Positions 1 to 8,021 of a stretch of 64,000 nt of DNA are shown here, one piece after another; position 1 is the first letter of the stretch; each line of letters starts with the position of its first letter. A model generated the notes under the pieces. That model did not search any database, had not been told where the DNA came from, and worked only from the letters and a program-made list of their open reading frames with translations. The position numbers and the translations under genes were made by a program. The DNA lies in assembly GCF_003045775.1 (NCBI RefSeq), contig NZ_PXNS01000004.1, positions 248,001 to 312,000 on the forward strand, in the 5' to 3' direction. Source of the DNA: Halomonas litopenaei. Its GTDB lineage: Bacteria > Pseudomonadota > Gammaproteobacteria > Pseudomonadales > Halomonadaceae.

Positions 1-564
1 GCCGATCAGCGCCACCACCAGGGCCGTGCCGTCGTCCTGTGCCGGCGCTTCACTGGTGGCGGCCTGATCCGCGGGCGAGTCGGCGGGCGGAGCCGTCGCC
101 GCCGGGGCGGGGGCCGGATCAGCCGCTGCCGCCGCCGCAGGTGCCGCAGGCTCGGCGCCACCGTCCAACGCCTGGCCAATCTCCTCCAGTGCCAGGGTCT
201 TCAGGGTCTGACAGATGCGCTCGTAGGCCTCCTGGTCCGGCGCCTGTTCGTTGCGGTAGGCGTCGAGCTGGTCGTTGAGCATGTCCTTGGTTTCCAGAAA
301 GGTGTCGACGATGTCGGGGCGAAGGCGCAGCTCGCCGCGCCGGGTATGGTCGAGCAGGTTCTCGAACAGGTGGGTGGTGCGCTGCAGGATCTCGAAGCCG
401 AACGTACCGGCGCCGCCCTTGATCGAGTGGGCGGCGCGGAAGATGGCGTTGAGCTGCTCGGTGTCCGGCGCTGCTGGATCCAGCTCCAGCAGATGGCGTT
501 CCATGTCCGCCAGCAGTTCTTCGGCTTCCTCGAAGAAGGTGTCGTAGAAGTCGGTGATATCCAT
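1..564 (-). CDS. cheA: Chemotaxis histidine kinase CheA, N-terminal part (runs off the window)
   Basis: CheA autophosphorylates and passes phosphate to CheY and CheB to control flagellar rotation; it works at the cytoplasmic receptor array. The 188 visible codons begin MDITDFYDTF and contain an Hpt (P1) domain over about residues 1-105. The phospho-acceptor His is at about residue 46 in the motif FRAAHSIKGGAGTFGF. A Pro/Ala-rich linker follows from about residue 140. The frame is open to the window edge, so the kinase and CheW-like domains lie outside. The start is supported by an AAGGGTGA ribosome-binding stretch. The gene lies 23 bases after motB, so it is probably in a motA-motB-cheA operon driven by the sigma-28 site upstream of motA. 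Confidence 0.95.
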   Translation of the reverse strand, partial: MDITDFYDTFFEEAEELLADMERHLLELDPAAPDTEQLNAIFRAAHSIKGGAGTFGFEILQRTTHLFENLLDHTRRGELRLRPDIVDTFLETKDMLNDQLDAYRNEQAPDQEAYERICQTLKTLALEEIGQALDGGAEPAAPAAAAAADPAPAPAATAPPADSPADQAATSEAPAQDDGTALVVALIG

Positions 565-587
565 GCCTGTGTCACCCTTGTTCTGGT

Positions 588-1559
588 TCAGTGCGGCTCG
601 TCTGGCGGCGACGCTGGGGAATTGGCCAGGGCGGTGTGAAAGCGTGCCTCGATGTCCTCGAGGGGACCGGCGAGCTGGGCCTCACCGCTTCCCCTGGCGG
701 GCCTGGGGGCTCGCGGATCGAGGGTGCCGGGGTGGCGAATCAGCTCGGCGACGCTGGGAAACAGCACCACCAGTTCGATACGTCGATTGATCGGGTCATC
801 GGCGTCGGTGCCAGGCATCACCACCTGGTCAGCGAGGCCTGCCACCCGCAGCAGCTTGTCGCCCTCGAGGCCGCCATCGAGCAGCTCGCGGCGCGAGGCG
901 TTGGCGCGGTCCGAGGAAAGCTCCCAGTTGCTGTAGCCGCCCCGGCCGTTCAGGTAGGCCAGGCTGTCGGTATGGCCACTGATGCTCAGGTCGTTGGGCA
1001 GGTCGTTGAGCAGCGGCGCCATGGTGCGCAGCAGATTGCGCAGGTAGGGCGCCACGCGGTCGCTGCCGAGGGCAAACATCGGCCGCTGCTCGTCGTCCAG
1101 CAACTGGATGCGCAGCCCCTCCTGGGTCATGTCGAAGCGCAGCTGGTCACGCAGTCCGCGCAGGCTGGGGTCCTGCTGGATGGCCAGCTCGATGCGCTGC
1201 TGCAGGTCACGGAAGGCGCGCCGTTGCTGCTCGCTGGGGCGGGTCTGGCGCTTGAGGTCGATGCGCATGCGCTCGCCCTGCTGGCTGGTCACGTCGGGCC
1301 CACCGCCGGGGATGACCTGGGGGCTCATGGCCACGCTGTCGCCATTGGTCATGGCGGCCAGCAGCGGCATGCTGAAGTAGTCGGCCACTCCCTCGCGGGT
1401 CTCGCGGCTTGCTGAAGACAGGATCCACATCACCAGAAACAGCGCCATCAGCGCCGTCATGAAGTCAGCCAGGGCGATCTTCCAGCTACCGCCATGGTGG
1501 CGATGCACCACCTTCTTGCGGCGGATGATGATCGGTCGGCGCTGGTTGGGGCTGCTCAT
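588..1559 (-). CDS. motB: Flagellar motor stator protein MotB
   Basis: MotB anchors the stator to peptidoglycan and forms the ion channel with MotA in the inner membrane. The 323-residue protein has a basic N-terminus and one membrane segment at about residues 27-48. The ion-carrying Asp is D32 in ALADFMTALMALFLVMW, the same position as in E. coli. A C-terminal OmpA-like peptidoglycan-binding domain includes the stretch ISGHTDSLAYLNGRGGYSN and ends near NRRIELVVLF. The length is close to the family norm of about 310 residues. Its start overlaps the motA stop (ATGA), indicating translational coupling. Confidence 0.96.
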   Translation of the reverse strand: MSSPNQRRPIIIRRKKVVHRHHGGSWKIALADFMTALMALFLVMWILSSASRETREGVADYFSMPLLAAMTNGDSVAMSPQVIPGGGPDVTSQQGERMRIDLKRQTRPSEQQRRAFRDLQQRIELAIQQDPSLRGLRDQLRFDMTQEGLRIQLLDDEQRPMFALGSDRVAPYLRNLLRTMAPLLNDLPNDLSISGHTDSLAYLNGRGGYSNWELSSDRANASRRELLDGGLEGDKLLRVAGLADQVVMPGTDADDPINRRIELVVLFPSVAELIRHPGTLDPRAPRPARGSGEAQLAGPLEDIEARFHTALANSPASPPDEPH

Positions 1560-2428
1560 GCGGCCCCCGCGCTGGCCTTGGCGTCACGCACATGGTCCTC
1601 GAGCTCCTTGAAGCTCGGGCGTTCGCTGGTGTGCAGCGCCTTGCGGCCGAACTCCACCGCCAGCTGCGGCGGATAGCCGTGCAGGCTGGCCAGCAGGGTG
1701 ACCCTCAGGCACTGCAGCATCTTGATCGACTCGCCGGTCTGGCGTTCGATGCGGTAGGCCAGCGGGCTGATGAAGCCATAGCCGAGCAGGATGCCGAGGA
1801 AGGTGCCGACCAGGGCGTGGGCGATCATCACCCCCATCTCGGCGGGATCGGCGGCGGTGACGCTCAGCGCCTTCACCACCCCCATCACCGCGGCGACGAT
1901 GCCGAAGGCGGGCATGGAATCGCCGACCTTGGCGATGGCGTCGGCAGGAATATGTGCCTCCTGCTCGAACATCTCGATCTCGTGGAGCATCAGCTCGTCG
2001 ATTTCCATCGGGTCCATGCTGCCGGCCACCATCAGGCGCAGGTAGTCGGTCAGGAAGTTCATGATCATCGGGTCGGCGACGACCTTGGGGTACTCGCTGA
2101 ACAGCGCACTTTCGGCGGGGTTGTCGATGTCGCGCTCGATGCCCAGCATGCCGTCGCGGCGCACCTTGGCCAGCAGCCGGTAAAGCAACGCCATCAGCTC
2201 CATGTACATGGCCTTGTCGTAGCGCTTGGAGCGCCTCAGACGAGGAAAGATGCGGAAGGTCGCCTTGAGCGCCTTGCCGTGGTTGGAGGCGATGAAGGCG
2301 CCAACGCCGGCGCCACCGATCATCAGCAGTTCGGTCGGCTGGAACAGCGGGCCGAGGCTGCCGCCGGAGAGCACGAAGCCCCCGAACACCGACAGCAGCA
2401 CGACCGCGAATCCAATAGGTATCAGCAC
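1556..2428 (-). CDS. motA: Flagellar motor stator protein MotA
   Basis: MotA forms the stator ring with MotB and couples ion flow to rotor torque in the inner membrane. The 290-residue protein starts MLIPIGFAVVLLSVFGGFVLSGG, like enterobacterial MotA, and carries the expected four membrane segments (about residues 1-20, 33-50, 170-190 and 200-225). The large cytoplasmic loop contains the FliG-facing region. The overall sequence resembles the proton-type MotA rather than PomA; the ion used in this organism is an inference. The gene is first in the motA-motB-cheA unit, with a sigma-28 promoter 44-70 bases upstream. Confidence 0.96.
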   Translation of the reverse strand: MLIPIGFAVVLLSVFGGFVLSGGSLGPLFQPTELLMIGGAGVGAFIASNHGKALKATFRIFPRLRRSKRYDKAMYMELMALLYRLLAKVRRDGMLGIERDIDNPAESALFSEYPKVVADPMIMNFLTDYLRLMVAGSMDPMEIDELMLHEIEMFEQEAHIPADAIAKVGDSMPAFGIVAAVMGVVKALSVTAADPAEMGVMIAHALVGTFLGILLGYGFISPLAYRIERQTGESIKMLQCLRVTLLASLHGYPPQLAVEFGRKALHTSERPSFKELEDHVRDAKASAGAA

Positions 2429-2471
2429 GACGACTATCCTTTGCAGAGACGTGGAAGACGTTCTGCTTCAG

Positions 2472-2498
2472 TTATCGGCGTGCCGGCGCCAGACTTGA
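2472..2498 (-). promoter_or_regulatory. Sigma-28 (FliA) promoter of motA-motB-cheA
   Basis: Read on the minus strand, the site is TCAA, exactly 15 bases, then GCCGATAA, a full match to the -10 consensus. It lies 44 bases upstream of the motA start. Spacing and sequence match the other six sites in the window. Confidence 0.85.
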
Positions 2499-2542
2499 GC
2501 CGTGAAATCACCGTTCAACGAAAAAATATGCAGGATCGGTGG

Positions 2543-2665
2543 GCCCAAGGAAGAAGGGGGAGAGAGTAAAGACAGAGTGAAGGTAGAGAGGTAGAGAGGT
2601 AGAGAGCGGAGAAAGAGAGGGTAAGAGAGTGAGAGGGCGAGGGGGTGGGGGTGGGGCCTAGCGAG
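2543..2665. repeat. Purine-rich low-complexity tract between flhC and motA
   Basis: About 120 bases are almost entirely A and G on the plus strand. They include three tandem copies of GTAGAGAG at 2583-2606 and further GAGA-type runs. Read in the direction of the motA transcript it is a CT-rich tract. The flhC stop is at 2768 and the motA promoter at 2472-2498. No gene or clear terminator is visible in the rest of this gap. A similar CT-rich tract lies upstream of the fucose transporter. Confidence 0.7.
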
Positions 2666-2767
2666 AAGTGAGTAGGGAGAGTGAAACAGGGCGGATAACC
2701 GCGGACTGGACTGCCACAGGGCGCTCCGACGAGGAGTCACCCTGCGGCCTGCGGTGGTAAAGAGGGG

Positions 2768-3355
2768 TCAAGCCAGATGCTTGACCGGCCCTGCAATCGC
2801 TGGCGTCTCTGCCGCCTTGGCGGCCTCGTCCTTCTGCGCCTGGCGACGGCGGGTCTTGCCGGCGCGGGACGGTGGCTGGCAGATGCCGCAGACGTAGTCG
2901 TGGCTCGGCGAGTGAGCGTGGGCCACGAAGTTGCCATGACAGCGGGTGCAGGGCGTCAACTGCAGCAGGTCGCTTTCAAAAAAGCGGATCAGCGTCCAGG
3001 CCCGGGTCAGCCCCAGCACCGGCTCGGCGGCGTCGATGTCGATCTGCTCGGTGTACAGCCGGTAGGCCTTGACGAAGGCCTCCATGCGCTCGCATCCCTG
3101 GTCCTGCAGGCGCTGATAGAAGGCATAGAACAGCGACGAGTGGATGTTCGGCAGCCAGGTGATGAACCAGTCGGTGGAAAACGGCAGCATGCCCTTGGGC
3201 GGTGACATGCCGCGGACCTCCTTGAACAGCCGGATCAGGCGGGCCCGACTGAGGTCGGTCTCGGTTTCCAGGACCTGCAGACGCGCACCGAGTTCGATCA
3301 GGTCGATGGCGAGCTGCACCTGATGCATCTCCTGGACCAGGCTCTTGGTGCTCAT
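2768..3355 (-). CDS. flhC: Flagellar master transcriptional activator FlhC
   Basis: FlhC forms a hetero-hexamer with FlhD that activates class II flagellar promoters. The 195-residue protein starts [20 protein letters not shown]. It contains the four zinc-ligand cysteines as CTRC (about residues 138-141) and CGIC (about 157-160), as expected for FlhC. A basic, alanine-rich tail follows. The start overlaps the flhD stop as ATGA, as in other flhDC operons. Its presence argues for an FlhDC-driven rather than a FleQ-driven hierarchy. Confidence 0.97.
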   Translation of the reverse strand: MSTKSLVQEMHQVQLAIDLIELGARLQVLETETDLSRARLIRLFKEVRGMSPPKGMLPFSTDWFITWLPNIHSSLFYAFYQRLQDQGCERMEAFVKAYRLYTEQIDIDAAEPVLGLTRAWTLIRFFESDLLQLTPCTRCHGNFVAHAHSPSHDYVCGICQPPSRAGKTRRRQAQKDEAAKAAETPAIAGPVKHLA

Positions 3356-3678
3356 GTCAGCGCGCCTCCGGTAGAGGCCGCGCTGCAGGCCATCAACAGC
3401 GAGGAGTGGAGGTGAGCCAGGCCCTGTTCCCGCGGGTTGTCCACCACCTGACGCAGTTGCTCGGTGGAGCCGAGCCCCAGTTGGCAGAGCAGCTGGTTGG
3501 TGCGTGACAGCCGGGTCAGCTGGCGTGCATTGAAGCTTTCCAGCAGCTCAGCCTGTTCTTCGCTGATGTTCAGACGTAGACGGGCGGTGGTGCGGTCTTC
3601 GGCCAACAGACGTTGGGCCAGTAGAAGATAGGCAAGATTCAACTCCTGAATCTCGTCGATCAGTGACTGATTGCTCAT
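3352..3678 (-). CDS. flhD: Flagellar master transcriptional regulator FlhD
   Basis: FlhD is the partner of FlhC in the master activator. The 108-residue protein begins [20 protein letters not shown] and is fully helical in appearance, with the conserved Cys in [10 protein letters not shown] that makes the inter-subunit disulfide in E. coli FlhD. I chose the ATG at 3678 because AGGGAA lies just upstream and the protein then aligns with the family N-terminus; an in-frame ATG at 3714 would add 12 residues without support. flhC follows with a 4-base overlap. Confidence 0.96.
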   Translation of the reverse strand: MSNQSLIDEIQELNLAYLLLAQRLLAEDRTTARLRLNISEEQAELLESFNARQLTRLSRTNQLLCQLGLGSTEQLRQVVDNPREQGLAHLHSSLLMACSAASTGGALT

Positions 3679-3968
3679 GGGTTCCCTGCCTTGATCGTTT
3701 TTTTTGCTGATCATCGCCAGCTTTAGGTATTGCCGATATACCTGAATAGGTGCGGACGGACACTATCGGAACTTTTTGACGTTTAAGTGTCAGGTCCGTG
3801 TCCACCATTCGAGGTATTGTCGATTGCTATCAGTGTGGCGCAAGCCAGGAGGGAGGAAAAAGCTTCAACGGTGTCCGTTTGATGTGTATCAAGAAAAGTG
3901 AATATTCAAAGAAAACCGATATTTACGACGCCAAAAAAACCCAAGTTTAATTAGCCTTGTGCATTTTA
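3679..3968 (-). promoter_or_regulatory. Likely flhDC leader and promoter region
   Basis: The 290 bases between the FhlB-like gene and flhD contain no gene. The far end (about 3880-3968) is notably AT-rich for this genome and is the likely promoter area. An inverted repeat AGGTAT/ATACCT at 3725-3743, spaced by 7 bases, lies in the likely 5' untranslated region. A long structured leader is typical of flhDC operons. No sigma-28 match is present. I could not assign an exact promoter. Confidence 0.45.
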
Positions 3969-4259
3969 TTACATTCTGTTTCGCGAGTCGCTCGCATTTA
4001 GCTCGCCCACCCACACCAGTAATTCGGCGATCACCTGGTAGAGACGAGGGGGGATCTGCTCGTCCAGATCGAGCTGCATCAGCAAGCCCACCAGCGCCGG
4101 TTCGTCGTGGACGTGGATGCCCTGGCGGCGAGCTTCGTCGATGATGCGCTCGGCGATATCGCCGTAGCCCTTGGCGATCACCCTCGGTGCCTGATCATTT
4201 TCACCATAGCTCAGCGCCACCGCATGGCGGCGCGAGGGGGTGGGTTGGTCATCGCTCAC
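3969..4259 (-). CDS. FlhB C-terminal-domain homologue (FhlB-like)
   Basis: This 96-residue protein resembles the cytoplasmic domain of the export switch FlhB/EscU without its membrane part. It contains HAVALSYGEN, the part that follows the NPTH autocleavage motif in FlhB, but has TPSRR instead of NPTH. It then continues through RVIAKGYGDIAERI, GIHVHDEPALVGLLMQLDL and IPPRLYQVIAELLVWV. Such stand-alone copies (FhlB/YlqH type) are often encoded next to fliK. Its start overlaps the fliK stop (ATGA), which suggests joint work with FliK in the hook-length or substrate-switch step. Confidence 0.85.
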   Translation of the reverse strand: MSDDQPTPSRRHAVALSYGENDQAPRVIAKGYGDIAERIIDEARRQGIHVHDEPALVGLLMQLDLDEQIPPRLYQVIAELLVWVGELNASDSRNRM

Positions 4260-5611
4260 TTGGGAAGCTCCTCGGCAGACCTGCTGTCACCTTCGGTGAT
4301 GGTCAGCTCCACCCGGGCGAAGCCATGACCCTCAAGGCGCTGTATCAGTGTTTCGCGCCCTTGCTCGAGTCGATCCCTCAGGCCCTCGGCGGACGTCGCC
4401 AGGCGCAGGCTCAGGTGCTCTTCACCGAGCAGCGCGGACACCCTGAGCGAGCCATGTTCGGCCAGCTCCAGTTCCAGCTCGGTGCGCCAGGCGTGTTCCT
4501 CGTCCTTGCTGTCGTCGCGGCCCTTGCCGCCGCCTTGATGATCCGGCTCCCGTTGCGGCGGATGAATGGCGAGCGCCATGAACAGTCCGCTCCAGACATC
4601 GCCTTCCCAGCGCAGCACCGGGGTGGCCAGCATCTCGAGCTGGTGGCGCACCAGCGGAGCGAGGCTCTCGTGGACGCCGCTTGGGGATGCGCCCTCGCGA
4701 CGGGCGGCGGCGGCATCGTCCGACGTGCTCGAGACGCCCTGGGCGCCCTGGGCATTGGCGGCGATTGTCGTCGCCAGGCTGGGCAGATAGCCGGCCGGCT
4801 GGGAGCTGCGCCAGGGCGCCAGCGGGAAGGCGGGCGCCATGTTCTGTCGAGAGCTCGGTTGAGAGCCCAGTTGAGAGCTCGGTTGAGCGCTCGGTTGCCC
4901 GGCCATTGCGCCCGCTTGAGTAGAGAGCCGACCAGGGCCTGAAGCGGGGGAGTGCCCAGAGGTCTGAGCATTCGCCTCGCTGGCCATTGGCCGAAACACC
5001 AGGGCGCGCCACATCTGGGGCTCCCGTGCCAGCTGGGCGCGGTCCAGGTTGCCGTGAAACCAGCGATTGAGGTGGGACTCGTAGAACAGGCCGCTGTCGC
5101 GCACGCGCTCGCCCAGGCGCTCGGCGAGCATCGTGACGGCGGGCCCCGACGGGCCAGTGGCCAGCCCGGCCGTTGCGCTGGTTGCCGTGGTGGCCGGGGC
5201 GCCGTGTGTGGCGCCTAGCGTCGACGGCGACGCGCTCGGGGCCGCTTGTTGGGCGGGGCTCGCCGTCAGCAGGGGACCCGTCGATGTCAGCGCCGAGGGC
5301 GGCGCCGGAAAACGCGCCAGCAGCTCGGCGATGCGAGCACCCGGTGCGCTCAAGCGGGTGATGGTGGAGGCGGGACGATCGCTGTCGGTGGGGACCTCGG
5401 CGTTCGGTGTTGCCGGGCGCTGGCCGGTGGTGGCGGCGGCTTGCTGGGGCCGCCGTGCGTCCAGGCGCGAGTCGCTATGGACCGCGCCTGGCCCCCGTCC
5501 CGGGTCCACCGGCTGGACCGGGGCGTTGGGGTCCTTGGTCGGGGGCACGTCGACACGCTTGCCCAGCACCTGGTGGAGCAGGGTATCGATCAGCGGTGTG
5601 ATGCCGCTCAC
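4256..5611 (-). CDS. fliK: Flagellar hook-length control protein FliK
   Basis: FliK is secreted during hook assembly, measures hook length and triggers the FlhB switch to filament substrates. The 451-residue protein has the usual layout: a long low-complexity Pro/Ala/Ser/Thr region to about residue 290 and a folded C-terminal domain at about 330-440. That domain contains LELELAEHGSLRVSALLGEE and the family signature region LEQGRETLIQRLEGHGF. Four tandem QPSS-like units are encoded by a 12-base DNA repeat at 4849-4896. The start overlaps fliT (ATGA). It probably belongs to the fliD-fliS-fliT-fliK unit. Confidence 0.88.
   Translation of the reverse strand: MSGITPLIDTLLHQVLGKRVDVPPTKDPNAPVQPVDPGRGPGAVHSDSRLDARRPQQAAATTGQRPATPNAEVPTDSDRPASTITRLSAPGARIAELLARFPAPPSALTSTGPLLTASPAQQAAPSASPSTLGATHGAPATTATSATAGLATGPSGPAVTMLAERLGERVRDSGLFYESHLNRWFHGNLDRAQLAREPQMWRALVFRPMASEANAQTSGHSPASGPGRLSTQAGAMAGQPSAQPSSQLGSQPSSRQNMAPAFPLAPWRSSQPAGYLPSLATTIAANAQGAQGVSSTSDDAAAARREGASPSGVHESLAPLVRHQLEMLATPVLRWEGDVWSGLFMALAIHPPQREPDHQGGGKGRDDSKDEEHAWRTELELELAEHGSLRVSALLGEEHLSLRLATSAEGLRDRLEQGRETLIQRLEGHGFARVELTITEGDSRSAEELPK
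4849..4896. repeat. Four tandem 12-base units inside fliK
   Basis: The units are GAGAGCTCGGTT, GAGAGCCCAGTT, GAGAGCTCGGTT and GAGCGCTCGGTT. On the minus strand they encode QPSS-type four-residue repeats in the low-complexity ruler region of FliK. Changes in copy number would stay in frame. Confidence 0.85.
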
Positions 5612-6036
5612 GGCGTCTCGCGTCGAAAGCGGGTGCCGGCGTTGACCACCCGGCCACCGGCGTAGGCGCGGTGCAGGTCCTGCTGGTTGCGCGACACCTT
5701 GAGCAGTTCGCCGAGTTCGTCGCGGCGGTGAACCAGCTTTTCTCGCAGCGCCAGATCATTGACCAGAATGGCCTCCAGCAGGCTGCCCAGGCGCTGGCGC
5801 TCGTCGGCGTCGAGGCTTGCCATCGGTGCCGCGCCATCGAGTGTCGCTCCATCACGTGCAGCGCTGTCGAGAGCGGCAACCTGGCTGACATAGTCGCCCT
5901 CAATAGCAATCAGCTCGTCCCAGGCGTGGTCGGCGGCCAGCGACAGCATCCGTTCGGTCATCGCCAGCAGTGCCTCGTAGCGAGACAGCAGGGGGCCTTG
6001 GGTATCTGGGCCGTGGTACTCGGCAAGCGGTGGCAT
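5608..6036 (-). CDS. fliT: FliT-like flagellar export chaperone
   Basis: FliT binds the filament cap FliD before export and, in enterobacteria, restrains FlhDC. The 142-residue protein is helical, with the FliT-like opening LLSRYEALLAMTERMLSLA and an Asp/Trp motif (AWDELIAIEGDYVSQVAAL). A second half, LREKLVHRRDELGELLK, leads into a polar tail. FliT is poorly conserved, so the assignment rests on both sequence pattern and position directly after fliD and fliS. The stop overlaps the fliK start. Confidence 0.8.
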   Translation of the reverse strand: MPPLAEYHGPDTQGPLLSRYEALLAMTERMLSLAADHAWDELIAIEGDYVSQVAALDSAARDGATLDGAAPMASLDADERQRLGSLLEAILVNDLALREKLVHRRDELGELLKVSRNQQDLHRAYAGGRVVNAGTRFRRETP

Positions 6037-6052
6037 CTAGGACCTCAAGCGC

Positions 6053-6463
6053 TCAGGAGTGGGTGGTGGTGCCGATCTCGCGCCAGGCCGAGGCGATATC
6101 CTCGATCAGGCGTTCGGCTTCGTCGAGGCCACTGGCGTCGTTGCGCAGGTTGGCGTCGAGCAGGCGGCGCGCTATGTAGTCATAGAGGCTGTCGAGCTGC
6201 AGTGCCACCTCGCCGCCCTGTTCGCCGTCCAGCACCGCACGCAGGCCGCTGTTGACGATATCCAGTGCCTTGGAGATGGCGGCGCCCTTGGCCGGAATAT
6301 TGCCGTCTTCCAGGTGCAGGCGGGCGGCGCGAATCGACGCCTGGGCGCCGTCGAACAGCATCACGATCAACTGGTGGGGGCTGGCCGACATCACGCCGCT
6401 CTCCACCCCCATGCGGGCGTAAGCGCCGGCGCCGCGGCCATAGGTGGCCTGTGCTTGAGTCAT
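6053..6463 (-). CDS. fliS: Flagellin export chaperone FliS
   Basis: FliS binds flagellin in the cytoplasm, stops premature polymerisation and delivers it to the export gate. The 136-residue protein carries the family hallmarks: YARMGVESGVMSASPHQLIV near the N-terminus, then MLFDGAQASIRAARLHLE and a four-helix layout ending in LLDANLRNDASGLDEAERL. Length is typical. It lies 36 bases after fliD and 16 bases before fliT in one transcription unit. Confidence 0.95.
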   Translation of the reverse strand: MTQAQATYGRGAGAYARMGVESGVMSASPHQLIVMLFDGAQASIRAARLHLEDGNIPAKGAAISKALDIVNSGLRAVLDGEQGGEVALQLDSLYDYIARRLLDANLRNDASGLDEAERLIEDIASAWREIGTTTHS

Positions 6464-6499
6464 TGGTTGTCTCCTCGGCTGGGTCTGGCGGGCTCAGGG

Positions 6500-7903
6500 C
6501 TATTGGTTCAGCTGGGCGTTCAGCGCATCGAACTGCTGGGTCAGGTAGCTGCTGGTCTGGTTCATGCTGGCGATCATGCTGTCCAGCTGTCCGAATTGGC
6601 TGCGGTAGCGCTCCACGGTGGCATCGATGCTCTGCTCGGTGCGCTCGTACTGGCGGTCGAGGCTTTCCATGCGGGTCTCGAGCCCGCTGGTAGCATTGTC
6701 GAGCAGGCCGCCGTCATCGAGGATGGCGCCCAGGGTGTCGTCGAGGCTGTCGGCAAGACCTACCCCGTCCTCGCCACCGGTAAAGAAGTCGGCCAGGTCG
6801 CCGCGCTCGCTGGAGATGACCTCGTCCAGGCGCTCGTCATCGAGTTCAAGGGTGCCGTCGAGCTGCAGGGTGATGCCGATATCGCTGAGGGTGCGGAAGT
6901 CACCCTGGGCCACGCCGCCGGACAGGGTGCCGCGCAGCCGCGATTCGATGCTGCGCAGGGTGGCGTCGCCAAGCAGTTCGCCCGAGGCACCGCTCTCGGC
7001 GTCGAAGCTGGTCAGCGTGCCCATGGTGTCCTTGAGCTCGTTGTAGCTGTCGACGAAGCCGCTGACCGCCTCACGCAGGGCCAGGTTGTTGTACTCAACC
7101 TTGACCGTGGTCTCGCCGACGTCCGTCAGGGTCAGGTCGACGCCCTCGATGGCCCCCTCGACGCTGTTGGAGGCACTGGTGATGGCGATGCCGTTGACCG
7201 TCAGTGCCGCGTCTTCACCGGCCACCGACTGGTGCATGCCGGCGCCGGTGTCGTCGGGGTCGGGGCTTGAGATGTCGAACGCCAGCTTGGCCTGCAGCTC
7301 GGTATCGGCGGCGTCATCCGGCACGAAGCTCACGGCGCTGATCGACGCCTCGGCGCCGGTCTTGTCGCTCGACAGCACCAGACGGTAGGGATTGTCGGCG
7401 TCGCCGGTGTTGATGATCGAGGCGCTGACGCCGGCCTCGGCGTCATTGATGGCGTCGCGCAGTCCCTCCAGGGTGCTGTCTTCCTGGCTCAGGCTGATGC
7501 TGACGTCTTCGCCACCCACGGTAAGGCTCAGGGTACCGGCGCCCAGCTCGCTGTCCCTGGCGTCGAAGCCGTCGCTGGCCAGGCTCTGGGCTCGGGCCAG
7601 CCGGGTCACCTCGACGTCGTAGCGGCCGGGGCTCGCCAGTTCGCTGGCGCTGGCACTGATACCCTCGCCCTCGACGCTGCTGGACAGGCTCTGGTAAAGC
7701 GCCGGGTCGCCGAGCTTGTCGACCGCCTCCTGGAAGCTGTTCAGCGCGCCTTCCAGGGTGCCGTAGGCGGAGATCTTGGCCTGATAGCTCGCCTGCTGGG
7801 CCACGATGGGCTCCAGCTGCTTTTGCTCCGCCGCCTCGAGCTGATCGAGCAGCCCGTTGAGGTCGAGACCGGAGCCGATGCCGAGCGATGAGATCGAGGC
7901 CAT
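6500..7903 (-). CDS. fliD: Flagellar filament cap protein FliD (HAP2)
   Basis: FliD forms the pentameric cap at the filament tip and guides flagellin assembly. The 467-residue protein opens MASISSLGIGSGLDLNGLLDQLEAAE, the classic FliD_N start. A middle domain follows at about residues 100-235. The FliD_C domain with long heptad-rich helices runs to the end, which reads YLTQQFDALNAQLNQ. A sigma-28 promoter lies about 90 bases upstream, and fliS, fliT, fliK and the FhlB-like gene follow. Confidence 0.97.
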   Translation of the reverse strand: MASISSLGIGSGLDLNGLLDQLEAAEQKQLEPIVAQQASYQAKISAYGTLEGALNSFQEAVDKLGDPALYQSLSSSVEGEGISASASELASPGRYDVEVTRLARAQSLASDGFDARDSELGAGTLSLTVGGEDVSISLSQEDSTLEGLRDAINDAEAGVSASIINTGDADNPYRLVLSSDKTGAEASISAVSFVPDDAADTELQAKLAFDISSPDPDDTGAGMHQSVAGEDAALTVNGIAITSASNSVEGAIEGVDLTLTDVGETTVKVEYNNLALREAVSGFVDSYNELKDTMGTLTSFDAESGASGELLGDATLRSIESRLRGTLSGGVAQGDFRTLSDIGITLQLDGTLELDDERLDEVISSERGDLADFFTGGEDGVGLADSLDDTLGAILDDGGLLDNATSGLETRMESLDRQYERTEQSIDATVERYRSQFGQLDSMIASMNQTSSYLTQQFDALNAQLNQ

Positions 7904-7991
7904 GTCGTCCTTCCTGTGTGATGGGGGCAGTGTGACAGAACGCCGGCAGGCCAGTGGCTCGAACAGGCGTCCTTGTGCTTGGTATATCGGG

Positions 7992-8018
7992 TTATCGGCG
8001 GGTGCTCATCGGACTTGA
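7992..8018 (-). promoter_or_regulatory. Sigma-28 (FliA) promoter of fliD-fliS-fliT
   Basis: On the minus strand the site reads TCAA, 15 bases, GCCGATAA, with a perfect -10. It sits in the gap between the PilZ/HD-GYP gene and fliD, 89 bases before the fliD start. Confidence 0.85.
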
Positions 8019-8021
8019 GCG

